This document shows positions 40,022-52,799 of a stretch of DNA of 64,000 nucleotides, in pieces (the stretch's first letter is position 1; each line of letters starts with the position of its first letter). The DNA comes from Enoplosus armatus (Eukaryota > Chordata > Actinopteri > Centrarchiformes > Enoplosidae). The DNA lies in contig NC_092193.1 in assembly GCF_043641665.1 (NCBI RefSeq), positions 20,858,784 through 20,922,783 on the forward strand, in the 5' to 3' direction. The notes under the pieces were generated by a model. It saw only the letters and a list, made by a program, of their open reading frames with translations, was not told the origin of the DNA and searched no databases. Position numbers and translations under genes: made by a program.

Positions 40022-40050
40022 CTGCAACAACACACACACACAAAAAAAAA
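40022..40050 (-). promoter_or_regulatory. Splice acceptor with a (T)9(TG)5 tract
   Basis: Read on the minus strand, the acceptor of the upstream astrotactin exon is nine T, then about five and a half TG units, then TTGTTGCAG directly before the exon. The pyrimidine tract is therefore itself a mononucleotide plus dinucleotide microsatellite. Such tracts vary in length, and a comparable TG/T tract in human CFTR changes exon inclusion. That this one does so is inference. Confidence 0.7.
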
Positions 40051-43000
40051 CACATTTATTAATATGGAGGCGGACTAAAAGCGCGGCTCAGGGTGGTTCA
40101 CCACCCCGCCTGTGCAACCATACAGAGAAACTGTAATATTAATGTGTTATTTACTCCTATAGTGGAGGAGATTGCTGTCTTCTGCGCTAGATCAAAGGCT
40201 AGCCCTACATCCCAATTCCTGTTTACTTTACCTGACGAATCGGGGAAAAAAATATTTGATAAATATTAATATTATATTAGATGACAGGAGGGAGAAGCAA
40301 GCAAAGTCTCCGGTGTTAGATCAAAGTGGAGCCCGGTCTACAGCTCAAAAAACCCAGGAAATGGCAACATTAATGTAAAATCTATTCAGAAATAGTAGAC
40401 TTGAAGTCTGTGTGTCAATGTGTGATGACTGTGAAGGCCAACATCTCACTTTAATACACAGCACATTTCTGAACATGTGAGTATTTTCATATCGTTGGCA
40501 TACTCCAGATAACTCCAACTTTTCCCTCTCAGGGAATTGTGTCAAACCTAAAAAAACACTTTTTTTCCCCAATTTTTGTCAATTTCTGCAACGCTCTTCT
40601 CTTTGGAGAATAACGTCTCTGCATTCATTCAGACGATGCATGCAACCAAGGAGAGGAATGTATTTGTAATGAAAAGGGAGCGGAGTCTGAATTTGAGAGC
40701 TCTGACACCTCATTGCTGTTTACGTCTAATAAAAACAATAAATACAATACAAGTATTCACGGTCCTCAGCGCCTCATCAAAGACTAACGGCATAATAACT
40801 CTTAATTTACAAATTTACACAATATTCTGCGTATCAATTTTTTATCACCTGTAAAATGTCCCACTTTGACAATGAGCAGGGCATAGTTTACGCATAATTA
40901 GGAATAATTCAATTGTTGTCACAACCTAGACTCCGTCGGACACAACAACACGTCTGTTCAGAGAAAGGAAGCTGTTTAAAAGTCAATTAGGCTGCATCTA
41001 ATTATTACTTTCAGCGTTGATTATTTGTTCAAGGACCGTATGATGCAGCAAAAAAAAAAGCAAAAACAAAATGTCCATCGCAATGAGAGAAATTGCTTGT
41101 TTTGTCCAGTTCTCAAAGATATTCAATATGCAGTAATATGAATCAGGTAAAAGCAGAGCATTCTTATATTTGAGACACTGGAAATAGCGGATGGTCAACT
41201 ACATTGGGCTCCAGATTGGTAAAACATCTGGATTTGCAGAGTTCCAAGGCAATCCGATCTCTTTGCTCTCTCCTTGTCTTTTATATTATTATTATCATTA
41301 TTATTATTACATTACCAATATGTAATACATTCAGGTAGCAATGTTCCTCATTTATAGCTGGCACTGACCTCCAATTAAGTCAGTTACAATGACAAACATC
41401 GCCAGCAGCAGCAAATTTACATTCATGGTTTAAGTGATCTGCCAAAAGGCTCCCAGTTACATTGTTGATGCATATCATAACAATAATTTGACTTTATCAG
41501 CTGAATAGTTCCGAATTGGGACCTCCAGTTTTGGGAGCAAGTAGCTTGTAAAAAAGACTACGCTGTGGGGTTATACTCAGGCGTTGGCATGGTTGACATG
41601 GTTGACATGGTGCGGTCATTGGTCATTAATAGAAATTTGGACTTGATGGTGGTGCCAATAGGAGATCCATGGCTTCCATGAACAGCGCCTCAGTGTTCTT
41701 ATTGATATAGCACTTTTTAAACAGTTGAAATACTGAAATTCAGCTGTTTTTTTTTTTTTTTTTTAATCCCAGTCTTCTGTAAGATTTAACGCAACACTCA
41801 CTTCAGTGGGCGTGAACGGTAATATTGTGAGAATTGCATGTTGCTTTAACTCAGTGTTCCTTTAAAGCCCTATATATTATCTGTATTGATTCGGTTTAAT
41901 TTGCCAATCCTATCCCCTGCTGAAATCAATAAAGCCTGTCTCCCCTGCCTGAATAAGTCGCCCATGCACTTTGATGCATTTTGATGCACTGCACGGTCTA
42001 TCAAGCGCTATGCATGCATCTTGCTCCGCTGACCAATGGCCTGTCATCTCATCCACGGAGACAAATAGTCAGTGGCAGATAAAGCACAACATATGGACAT
42101 GTAAATGACACTGCAATGTGACACATGAGGAAGAGGAGACCTGGCTGTTCTCAGACAGGTTAGCGTTAAAGGACCAATCAGCCTCTTCTTTTAAACAGAT
42201 CAATTATAGATGCAGGTGATAGAGCACAGATTCTTAGTGAACATGACTTGGAGTGAATAAATAATCCCCCTCCCTTCTCCTTTGGTTGTGGCTGCAAACA
42301 TGAAACTACTTTTCTCATTGCAAACCCAGTTTTTTGAGATCAAATTATGAAGCCCAAGCTAGCAAAAGTGTCCGTCTTCATTTGATCCAATTAGTGGCAG
42401 GACCCTTTCGTTATTGCATGAGAATGCAGGATCAGGCCTTTAACATTAACATCACTTAATATCGGGCGCGTAAGCAGAGCTGCAGAATATAAATCATCTC
42501 GTCTCCCTTGGCAACTGACAACCGTGTCATGCTGCAGCGGCGGGATTACAGCCATACATCACTATGACTGCCTCCACTGTGTTCATAAGCACATACAGAA
42601 GGTATCTGGATAATGCTCGTGACTGAGACACACTGCCCGCAACCACATACATGGAAGAGGGGAACGGGGGAATGAACAGAGGGGTGGGAAACAGAAGAAC
42701 TATTATGTGAGAGATTTTGCTGGGCATGCAGTAGAAAGATAAATTGAGACATGAAAGGAAGGTGATAAAAAGGGGAGGACAGCAAAAGCGGATCTACTGT
42801 ATGAAAAGGGGAGAGGTAAATGATAGAAGCAGGACCAAGGAATGCATCTTGATTATCATCTCAAGTGACGGGTGGAGGTTTGTGTGCATGGTAAAGAAGA
42901 AGAGGACGTGTCAGCGGCCAATTTGTGATACATATTCTGGAACAGAGACTGGCTGGAACACTGTCACATACCATCACATTTCTGAGGATAACACTTTTAT

Positions 43001-43676
43001 TGCTTTTCAAGGGAAATCAGCCGCGATGTAATGAAACAAATGTTCAGAAAATGTTTTTCGCATATTTAAGATGCCGTTCTGTAAACTTGTATAGCAAAAG
43101 CTTCCTCAACACATCCAAGAATTATGTCTTGAAGTAAACAACGAAAAAAAAAAAACCTGTTACATATTGAGACAAATGTTTCTTTCCGATGGCAGTTAGC
43201 TGAATAAGGTAATAAACACGGAAAAGGGAAAGTGAAGCGACTCTCTAGACTTACTGTCAAATAATGTAGCGCTATCAGTGCCTGCCTTTATTTATTTTAT
43301 GCACTGAAATGTGCTGCGCAAATGGGCATTTATTTATTGTTCAGGTAGTTTGTGCCAAAAGAAATAAAGCGTTTGCTTTATAAAGCCCTTTTGCAGACAA
43401 GGAAATTGTAATATTGCTGACTCCATCTGTGGCTTTCTGATGTTCAGACACAGGGCTCTGTTACCCAAATGTTACGGAAACAAATGACAGGACAAGACAT
43501 GACAGGAGCATTACTGATGGAACGAGCGATATTTGGGACCTGGCGAGCGAGAGGGAGCTCAAACCCTCTCGCCGCCGAAGAGGCGCGGTGGTCTAAGCAA
43601 CGCAGATCCCCTAATACATTTTCAAAGTAATGACTGATTTGAAGAATGTCGCATTTTTGCTGGTCACTATATGGCT

Positions 43677-43900
43677 CAGTGGTTCCCAACCTTTTTCTCA
43701 AGGGACACTATTTTTCTTACCATTGTATATACACTGATGACCCCCCCCCCCCCCCCACATACAATTACAAAAAAGAACCCTACTTCTTTTGAAATATCTT
43801 TATGTATATTTATTTATGTTAATTGCATAAAGAAAACAATAACAGCACAGAACAATCAACTGTACAATGAACCTAAACAGTGAGCTTAATACCTGCAGGA
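43677..43900 (+). mobile_element. hAT-like terminal fragment
   Basis: CAGTGGTTCCCAACCTTTTT at 43677-43696, followed by CTCAAGGGACACTATTTTTC and TGTATATACACTGATGACC, is the typical first hundred bases of hAT-type non-autonomous elements. A run of 16 C at 43741-43756 follows. I could not find the matching inverted terminus downstream, so this is either one end only or a deleted copy. Confidence 0.55.
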
Positions 43901-45254
43901 AGTTTGTGTAAAATTCTGAATAGATTTTTTTTTTGTCTCCTCGTGTTGTCTGGAACACAATTCTATGTCCGTATTACGATTTTCTTTTAATTTCACTATC
44001 ATACATGCGTTTAAACAGTCACTGTTATAGCCTGCAATCCAACAGCGGCCAAGCTGTGTTGTGACTCTTAATTGTATTTTCTCACATGCTGTATGTGAAG
44101 CATTTTGCTGGATTTGTACTGCGAGCAGTTAACTTGACTGACAGATGATTAGTTGTTGTGATCATTGGTTTTTCTGAGTTATTCTTTTTTAGAAATTTGA
44201 AAAAAATAAAAAATAAAATTCCAGGGCCTTAAACCAGAAACTGAGCTCACAAGCTCACAATTAGAGGGAGGCTATTGCAGTCTGCAAAGCCAGACCGTAA
44301 TAGGCACCCTTTCGTTTCAAGTCTGAATCTTGGTAAGAGCTACATATTAGGTGGGACACTTAAGGCGAGGCTTAGACGGAATTGGTCCTGGTCCAAATGT
44401 ATTATTTTTATTACAATTATACTTTTCTTTTTTTTTTTAAAAAACCCCATTAAAGTTGAGCAATAAATACAACCCTGTTTTATCTATTTTTAGCATAAAC
44501 ATGGTGACACAAATTAGATATGAAGTATGATGAGTGCTGGGACGAGTGCAAGGCCAGTAACAGTTCCTTTACAAGGGTGCTGTGAAAATGCAACATTTGG
44601 CAGCGGCCTGACACCACCTATGAACTTGATGAATAAGCCTCTAAATGTGATGTTCCTGCATTGTCCTCACCTTCAGCAACATCCATTTATCCCCTCTTAT
44701 GGGAAATGGCTCCCCGGAACGATAGATATATTCCCCGGCACCGAGAGAGCGAGAACACACCACTACATAACCTCCCCATCCCCATCCCCACCCCCCACCC
44801 CCCGCCTCCGCCTCCCTTAGTGAAAATGAATAACAAGCCCAAAACATATACAGTAGCGCAGCGTATTCTTCTTCTTGCCGAAAGGCCTTGTCTCCCTTTT
44901 AGCCCTGGGGTGCTCTGCTCTCATTGTCTGACAGAATGATTAATTTGACTGAACTTCACTTTGCAAACATCCCAAGTTCACAGTCTCTCTCCATGCAGTC
45001 GGTGCCAGAGCCTTTAAGAGAAGCAGCTTGGCCAGGGCTGTGCTATGTACGACAGCTGATTCCCTTTGTAAAAATACAAGGTGTAAAAATGTCTCTCGTA
45101 ACAAAAGCACAGTAGGAAAAAAAATATGTTTTAAAGCTACCAAATAAATGTACATTTATGGCTTATAACCAGTTGTCCAGATGGGGGAGAAAATATGGCT
45201 GTCATAACACTACAACAGCTACACCTTCGGCTGGGGGCTGAGCGGAGATCAGAG

Positions 45255-45600
45255 GAGAAAGTTAACTGAATACATTTACTCTATTACCGCAACTAACTAC
45301 ATTTTGAGGCACTCAAACTGTACGTTGAGTACTTCTGTTCTATTTCACGGCTGCAACATTGCAGATTACATTTCTACATTCTCATCATACAATAAGCTCA
45401 TACGTTTAATGCATTGTTTGACCTTAAAGAGCAACCCCCCCCACCCCTCCGTTTGCGGCCTTCACAAATAAAAACAAAAAATGCATTCATACACTGTGAC
45501 ACTGATTAACACAGTAAACTACATGTATTAACTTAGTACAATTGGTAGTAGTATTTCTACCAGGGATGGAAAATATTTTACTTCAGTAAAGGTACTATGG
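45255..45600 (+). mobile_element. Degenerate copy of the same MITE family
   Basis: Phrases such as TACATTTACTCTATTACCGC, CTACATTTTGAGGCACTC, GAGTACTTCTGTTCTATTT and TTGCAGATTACATTTCT match, with many changes, the first third of the family seen at 50552-51251, now in plus orientation. A second short match, GGATGGAAAATATTTTACTT, lies at about 45566-45585. The copy is fragmentary. Confidence 0.5.
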
Positions 45601-46259
45601 TGATGTTATATGTCAGACCTATTAAATTAAACAACAAAATACTCTCAATATCACCATATCTTTGCTAATTACAACTCTCCGCTTGGATGACAACTGATTC
45701 CTTTATTCATATGCCGGGAGGTGGGGGTGTATGGATGGTGTGACGTGGGTGAAAATGATGTCGCCTCGTAGTTTGGGGCCGGGGTGTACCAGGGAATATC
45801 ATAGATATTTCACAGATTTTGTGAGTGTCTAGAGGACAGAATTACTGATGTTTTTTTTTTCTCTGCATGAAATAGACTGGGACCAGGATCAACTAATGGT
45901 GTAATAAAGCGACGGTACGCCTCATTTACTAACTCAAAAATGAGACTTCAGTGTTAAGTATCTCTTTGAACTAACCAACAGTCTGAGAAGTGCTTTGACA
46001 AACTGCAACACAAAAACACCCTGAGTGACCAGAAACAAAGAAACACCTGTATGATGCAATGTGATGTAATACAATACAACAGCCATGTAATAAACACCAC
46101 CATCATCATGAGTTTTTTTGGGGGGGCAGCTACTTTAGCTGTGGTGGTGTTGTATTGGACTGCATTATACTGAATAGTAGGTATTTCTAGCACGTTTCAC
46201 CTATTTTGTCCATTATATTTGCATGAGCTAAACATAGGGAATACCATAGCTGGGCAGCC

Positions 46260-48410
46260 CTATATGGTCACAAAGGGGCCCCAGTCTGGACGAGGTTTCC
46301 ATTCAGGCTTATTACAAAGACAGCTGTCAAAAAGGGGAAAAGATTACCAGGAGCTGGCTTTGATACTCACTCAAAAACAACGCTGTGTATTGTTTTTGCT
46401 GTCGAAAAGACTACAAAATAAGAAAGGAAGACGTGAATGACTGGTCAAATATCGACGCCATTCTGACCCTAACACCATGAGGGTAGTCCTGAACACACAA
46501 GCAACATGATGAGGCTGAGCGGAGAGAACTTGATCTGCGCCTAAGTCAGGGACAGACTCCTGACCAGATACAAATGACAATTTTGGAGGCTGAAAGAAAG
46601 AGATTGGGGGAATGACCTGACGCGTTTCATAAGTATCACCTAGTTTCTGGCTGAAAGAAATTCAGGCATTCAGGCAGAGCAGATAATGGAAACTTCCAAA
46701 AAGAGGTTGAATTACGAGCAAATTTGACCCCATTATGGAAAATCATCTCAGCAGAATTGAAGATGCAGAGACATTACCTCGGGAAGCTCATACAGAATGA
46801 GCTGATACAGACTGTGAGTGACAAGAGTCTGGAAGTAATGACGTAACAATAAAAATAATGATTAAAAACTCAAGGAAGAGATTAGTGCTTGCTCATGGTG
46901 GCAACTGTTGGGTCTCTGTAATAACATTATAAAGAGTCGGTCTAGACCTGCTCTATTTGTAAAGTGTCATGAGATGACTTTTGTTGTGACTTGGCGAAAA
47001 TATAAATAAAATTGCACTGAATTGAATTGAGATTCAAAGTACTTCGCCATTATCTTGAACTGTACACCTGACACCGGTCACCAGGAGCAAAAGTCCATTA
47101 TTCCGAGAAGCGTGGCTTTACAGGGAAAGCCAGAGATCAAGGAGCGCTTCCTCGCCTTTGTGAATGTTGAGATTACAACAGACTTGAATCTGTCCACTGT
47201 CATCTTAGATAAGCTGAATGAGCTGGAGATTCCGTTTGATGATTGCAGAGGGCAAGCTTATGATAATGGGGCCAACATGAAGGACAAGCACTGAGGAGTA
47301 CAAGCCAGACTGCTTGTAAAAAAAAAAAAAAAAAAAAAATATCCCAGAGCCGTGTTCGTCCCATGTAGAGCACATGCTCTAAACCCCGTCTTTGCAGATG
47401 CTGCCAAAGAGTGAGTGTTTTGAGGAAACATAACCGTGAAGTCATGGGAGTGACAAGAGATAGGAGAGAAGGCTCCAAAGTGTTCATGCAATCCGGTATC
47501 TGGCCTCTGAGGTATGGGAGGCATTACTGGAAGCCGGCCAGTGGAGGCCCAAGCACTTGCACAGGAAGCTGAAGTCCGACCGCCTCTTGATTTGCCGTGT
47601 TGTATAGTGTGAGACACTGACTGTGACAAACAAGGTGAACAAGCTCCTCTAATCCGCCTCGATGCTGCCGGCATTGAATTTAATCTTAAATGCAAAGACC
47701 TCCCTCGCTACATACCGGGAAACTGTATTCTCTGACAAACACACAAACAGCATTTGTGAAGAAAAGAGTGCGGAGAAGAGAGGAGACTGAGAAACAGCAA
47801 GAGGCATTTCAGCTATGAGGCTCCTGATTAACCGGTGACTGAAAAACCTTGAAGTCAAACTACTTAGAAATTGCGGTCGACTGCCGTGACATCCACAGAT
47901 GAGAGATGTGAAACATTCAACCAGGTGGAAACCAAATATGGAGTGCTGCTGAACTTCAGCACTGCCTCTCAGATGTCCAGTGAATATTTAAAGGCTGACT
48001 GCATGGGAGTTGAAAACACTCTCACCTTCAGAGATGACTGTGACATCAGTGGAATGGATCTGGCACACGAGATTCAGAATTCCTCTGATCTGCCATCAGA
48101 TGAGATGTCAGCCTTTGAGCTGCTTTTCTTTCTCTGGGAGAAAAACCTGGAGGAACTCGATCCTAACATTTGGACAGCCCTAACAATTGTAGTCACCCCA
48201 CCTGTGACAGTGGCGTCGGCAGAGAGGGGAGCTTTTCAAAATTAAAGCTCATCGAAGGCTGCCCGAGGTTCTTCCGTGTCACAGGAACACTTGAGCGGTC
48301 TGGCCATCGTGAGCATAAATCACGGCGACACTTATGGTGACGTCATTGATGTTTTTTGTCTCGAGAAAGTACAGAAGAGGAATACTTTAATGCTAAGATT
48401 TTAATCACAA
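46260..48410 (+). pseudogene. Dead hAT transposase gene (ZMYM-like class)
   Basis: Several short frames on the plus strand match successive parts of a hAT-superfamily transposase of the kind related to ZMYM1-type host proteins, in the right order. They are a zinc-finger-like YCFCC followed by NDWSNIDAIL (about 46385-46470), LGKLIQNELIQTVSDK (about 46780-46828), and YFAIILNCTPDTGHQEQ-like sequence with RGQAYDNGANMKDKH (about 47040-47293). Then come a CRAHALN block (about 47370-47390), a FETVLNQV/KYGVLLNF-like block (about 47905-47960), and the C-terminal dimerisation core PPVTVASAERG (about 48195-48230) with EHLSGLAIVSINH after it. The frames are broken by stops, frameshifts, an A22 run at 47318-47339 and an inserted retroelement tail. 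No intact terminal inverted repeats or 8-base target duplication were found. It lies antisense to the host gene and is certainly non-functional as a transposase. Confidence 0.85.
46884..47028 (+). mobile_element. LINE/SINE 3' tail inserted in the hAT pseudogene
   Basis: This 145-base insertion splits the hAT reading frame between a 'LKEEI'-like and a 'SKYFAII'-like segment. It is flanked by a 6-base direct repeat, GAGATT, at 46878-46883 and 47029-47034. It contains GGTCTAGACCTGCTCTATTT and AAGTGTCATGAGATGACTTT and ends in AAATAAAATTG plus GAATT-type repeats. That is the 3' end of a very common teleost non-LTR element. The copy is strongly 5' truncated. The family name was not determined. Confidence 0.8.
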
Positions 48411-50094
48411 TCAAGTGTTTCCACACTTTTAAGATTGTGTGGCAGAAGTGCATTTGTGTAAATGACTGCTTAACTAACTGTGTGGTATCTCCACACTTTG
48501 GAGAAAGGTCTGGCTCAACCCATTATCACTCTGGGATGGGGGGAGGGCACTTTAAACCAATCACAATGATGATTCCGACTGAAATAGTCAGCCAATGGCA
48601 GACTCATCCCGACAGTCTACGTCCGGTGAGTCAGACTGCTAACTATGTGACATACTTCCCCAATTTCTTCCTGACACTCCAGATAGACTGGTGCCCACGC
48701 TGATGCTGAAAATGTCCAGGCAGTAGACGGAACCAAAGTTAATCACAGAGCTGTACAGGTTTTTTTATCTTATTATTTTGAGACATAAAGTTGCAGCCAT
48801 AAAAGTGATCACGGAAATATGGCTATAGATGCACTGCTCTCCATCTACAATGACAATCACATGAATGGTGCCAATCTTTTGACTGGTGTTGGCTTCACTA
48901 TGTGTGTGAGAAGGGAAAAAAAAGGTAGGTTGCAAAACTTTTCTTCAACTGTAGAATTTGACACTGGCCACAGTTAAACAGACTAATGGCGATATTAAAC
49001 ATGCCCTTATAACCATAACATAAACTGCATGTCACGCGTAAGTCCTGAACATGGATTGTAAAAGCAGTTTTATTTCCTTTGATGAGCGCGTTGCCACAGA
49101 CTAAAGCCAGAGCTGTCTACAAGCTTTATATTTTATCTCATATAGGCCCGGACAATGTTGGGCCTTGGGTGCATAGCAGTTACATAAATCAAAGTAAAAT
49201 TGAATCAATATTCCCGCTCTGTGAGAGACTGTGTGAAGTAGTCCATTGGGATGCAGTCTTTCTATGAATCCCCCAATGAGGACCACAGTTCAATTCCCAA
49301 CTATTGGAGTTTTTTCGCTCTGTGATCCATCTTTGTTAGCCTGTCTGCTTTTTCATTGTCCAAATAGAAAGATAAAACACCCAAGTTAAGCCGCATGAAG
49401 GTGCGTTTTCCCCCCCCCCCCTCATTCTCTTCATGCACCTGGATTTTCTAATTTTCCTAGCGCCTTGTCACACTGAATGACTTTGTTGTGCAATTACATA
49501 CGAGGTCCCAAGGTGCAAGTCTTCTCCACAAAATCTCATAAATGAACAAAATAAACGCCAAAATGTTTTACTTAATAGCTTATTCAGAATAAATGTAGAG
49601 TCCAACGTGTTCCCTTCGAAGGGCCCTTTTTTTGCGATGATGCTGCACTATTACTGCACATGCTGGTGTTTTCTTGGCCACGGATGATGTCTGTGCATTT
49701 GGTATTGTTGGACCTCTGGCACCATGTGCATGCAGAAGCACAAGGAAAGAAGAGGTGCATTCAAATGACACAGCATGCTTTGCTGGCGATTATGGGATAA
49801 TGGGGCGGAAAACCAGCGTTTTTAGTTCAGTCTAAGAAGATGGAATTGTCCACATAAAAGGTCTTTTACCGATCCCTGTATGTACCCTTGGTCCTGACAG
49901 CACGGGCTTTAGTTTGACATTGGGGGCTGCTAAAAAAAAAAATGAAGAATTTGGGTGCAATTTATCAAAGGTAGCCAACATGCATTCTCAGTGTTAAGCA
50001 TTACAACCAGTGATCGATCTTAAGGGTCAATATGCAGTAAGTCCTGATTATTTGAGCCTGGGCACTCATATCTTATTTGTCTATTGTCTGTGTT

Positions 50095-50190
50095 GTTTGT
50101 AAATTGTGTGTCAAGATGGGATGCCTTGTCATCTACTGCAAACCAAATCTACCCACAGGTAAAAATAAAGTAACGTGAACCTGAACATAC
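50095..50190 (+). mobile_element. Possible LINE 3' tail
   Basis: CTACTGCAAACCAAATCTAC, then CCCACAGG and AAAAATAAAGTAACGTGAAC followed by CTGAAC, resembles a retroelement 3' tail in which a poly(A)-signal-like AATAAAG is followed by short TGAACC-type repeats. The match is short and the 5' part is not defined. Confidence 0.4.
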
Positions 50191-50551
50191 GGTACATGTC
50201 TATAATCTAACACCAGGATTATTTGGGAAAACTTTTCCTATTTAGTACAACTGAAAGATTCTCCGCCGTAGCACGGTTTGTATCCATGGCAACTTTAATA
50301 TAAAAATGACTGGGTCCTGTTGACATTTAAATTTGAAGGACGCCCCCCTTTGACGGGGGGGAGGGGGGACAGCATGGGCAATTTTCCAGATTTTAGGTAT
50401 CTAAACATGTTTCAATATGACATATATGAGAAAGGTCAAGATTTCGGTGATAAAATCACCCACTCATTTTAAAAAAAGAGAGCAAAAAAATCAGGCCAAG
50501 CTGTTTTTCTGACATTTCATTTCAAACTGAGCAGCTGAAGTTTTTTGAAAG

Positions 50552-51251
50552 GTTTACTTGGGTGGACGTAGCAATACTAAGATATCTGTTGCAAGCAAAT
50601 CTTCTGCATTCAAACTGTAAGTTTGAAGTACAGAAAAATGTACTTAAGAGTATCACTTATTATCACTCATTATGCAGAGTGCACCCTGTCAGTGTTATAT
50701 TCTATACATTATTGATTTGTTACTACTGATGCATTCAAGTATAAGCAGCATTTTAATGTTGTAGCTGTTCTCGGTAGCGCAACCTCTAACCTTTAGCTAC
50801 TTATTATTCTGCTTGGTAGTTTAATCAATAATAACACATCACATCTTATAATGTGGTCATATATTTTAAATGTGAAATCTATAGTCTGTGTCAACCCACG
50901 CAGGTGTTTTCGCTCATGTTGCCTAATTAAACCTCTTCTCTTAAGACAGTGTGGGCCTGTGCAAACTACACTTGAGTGACGTGTCCCTTCCCCCCCTCAG
51001 TTGGTTTTGTTGTACTTGTTAGGGCGGCTCATCATTCTTATCAGCACACAGAGTTTAGACTTAGACTAGAGGTCGAAGCACTCGAAAAGCGTAATCGAAA
51101 ACACCTGCGTGAGTTACTCTTATCTGTCAAATAAATGTAGTGGAGTAAAAAGTACAATGTCTCTCTAGTGGAGTAGAAGTAGCAAATTGCATAGCATGGA
51201 AATACTTAAAAGTGCACTTAAGTAAATGCACTTAGTTACATTCCACCACTG
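50552..51251 (-). mobile_element. Fish MITE copy, interrupted by another MITE
   Basis: Read on the minus strand it starts CAGTGGTGGAATGTAACTAA at 51251 and continues with the ACTTAAGTGCACTT, TACTTCTACTCCACTA and TTGTACTTTTTACTCCACTA phrases of an abundant teleost non-autonomous DNA element. It runs through CAGCTACAACATTAAAATGC to an AAGTACA-rich end near 50552. A 215-base element at 50897-51111 interrupts it. A related minus-orientation copy is at 23854-24280 and a degenerate plus-orientation copy is near 45255. Confidence 0.8.
50897..51111. mobile_element. Nested 215-base MITE with perfect 16-base TIRs
   Basis: CACGCAGGTGTTTTCG at 50897-50912 is repeated as its exact inverse at 51096-51111. 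Outside these points the surrounding MITE consensus resumes on both sides, so this segment is an insertion. There is no coding capacity. I could not see a convincing target-site duplication, so the superfamily is unknown. Perfect ends inside a diverged host element suggest it is the younger of the two. Confidence 0.8.
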
Positions 51252-51276
51252 GGCACTGCGTGTGAATGGCTGAGAA

Positions 51277-51500
51277 GTCAAGTCAAGTCCGTTTTATTTA
51301 TACAGCCCAAAATCACACATTTGCCTCAAGGGGTTTAGCAATCTGCATGGAATAAAACACCCTCTATGCTTGGACCCTCAATTCAGATAAGCAATAGCAA
51401 AATATGGCAGCGAGTGTGATAACAGTGATGAGTTCAGGTGTCGGTCCAGGTCAGTCTGGTTCCAGTCAACAACAAGGCCACAGAGAAACAGCCAGCGTGC
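51277..51500 (-). mobile_element. LINE/SINE 3' tail (CTTGA repeats)
   Basis: The plus strand shows AAGTCAAGTCAAGTCC, then GTTTTATTTATACAGCCCAA and AATCACACATTTGCCTCAAG. The reverse complement is the '...GCTGTATAAATAAAAC' plus CTTGA-repeat 3' tail of a common teleost retroelement. It lies 25 bases beyond the end of the MITE at 50552-51251. The left (5') limit is approximate. Confidence 0.65.
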
Positions 51501-52799
51501 CGCTGAATTTTTGACAGGGCAGACAACTCCATTTCATGGAGCTCCTAAATAGGTCAGATCATGGGTAGGACAGGTGACGAGACTCGGAATCCCAAAACAC
51601 ACAGCGCAATTTGAATATCGGAGTTGCTGGATGTGAACAGAGAGGGGGGAAAAAATATGTCAGCAAAAAAAAAAAAAAAAAACTCAATATCACTTGTGAT
51701 TTCCGTTGAGAAAAGGGAGGGGAAAAAAAAAAACTCCTGCCGTCTTTGTTCCAGCTCCAATTAGACTGCTTGGGGAATGCAAATTGAGTTCTCTTGTTAA
51801 CATTTGTGACTCCGTCCCATCGGGAAGCAGGGCAGAAAATATCAGACAAGTGCAGGGCTTGCTGATGCTCGACGCAGAGCGCAGAGCTGGATGGAAACCG
51901 CAGCCTGTCTAAACACCCAACAGTCCTCCTGTAACTTTGCCTCACGGCTGGAAGTGGTTTGTTATTTTAGTCGCTTCTCTAAGGAAGATTCATAGGAATG
52001 AGCTCAGGTAGGAAAGTAATCTTATGGCTCATAGAACCCCATTAACTAGCCTGGCCTGTGCTCCATTTCACTCTCGGATAAGTCGGGGGAATGAATGATT
52101 TAGTGGGAGAGAGAGAGGGGGAAGAGTGAGTGAGCGGGTGAGGAAGAAGTAAAGAAAGTGAGGGGTGAGGGGGGGGACCAGCAGGGGTTATCCAGCAGGC
52201 CCATTCTCTAATCTAATGGGAAACTATATGTAATACAGTGCAGCCCTGATTTCTCCCCCAGACAATTCTGATAAGAAAAAAAAAAAGGAAAAATTGCTGG
52301 AACAAAATGTTGGCCCTCAGAAACGATGAGCAGACACCATGGGGATGTAGGTTAGAGCCTAGGCTAAATGCTTTCCATAATTCAAGGCAAAGAAAGATTA
52401 CTGTGAAGAATTATCATAATACAGGCCTTCACCACTTGTGCTCATCTCCGTTCAGGCAGGTACTCTCCGCAAAATGCTTACTCTAATCCCAACATTACAT
52501 AACCAGAAAATGTCCTTGGTGGCCTCTGAAGTAACATTTAGACCATGTCCAAAGCTAACATTAGTGTTGCTGCGAACTACTGTGCAAAAAAAAGAAAAAG
52601 AGAAGGGGTTTAAGACATGTCCTGTGAATCCTCTTATTCCTCTAGCAGTGTGGCCCCTGTACCTCTTCCTGGCTTCATCTTCTCCGGCCAATTTTCTGTG
52701 TCATTCCTAGACCTCTCAAATGGCATTTGTATGACGATGGAACGCTGCGCTCTGCTAATAGTCCCCCAATGTTGTAGGGTCGCCGCCGCCCCCCCCATA

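Noticed and set aside
41589..41615. Short tandem CATGGTTGA units
   Set aside because: Fewer than three copies of 9 bases; too small to mean more than slippage.
43555..43615. tRNA-like stretch with GGCGCGGTGGTCTAAGCAA
   Set aside because: It has an A-box-like start, but I found no B box at the right distance and no cloverleaf. It is at best a degraded SINE head.
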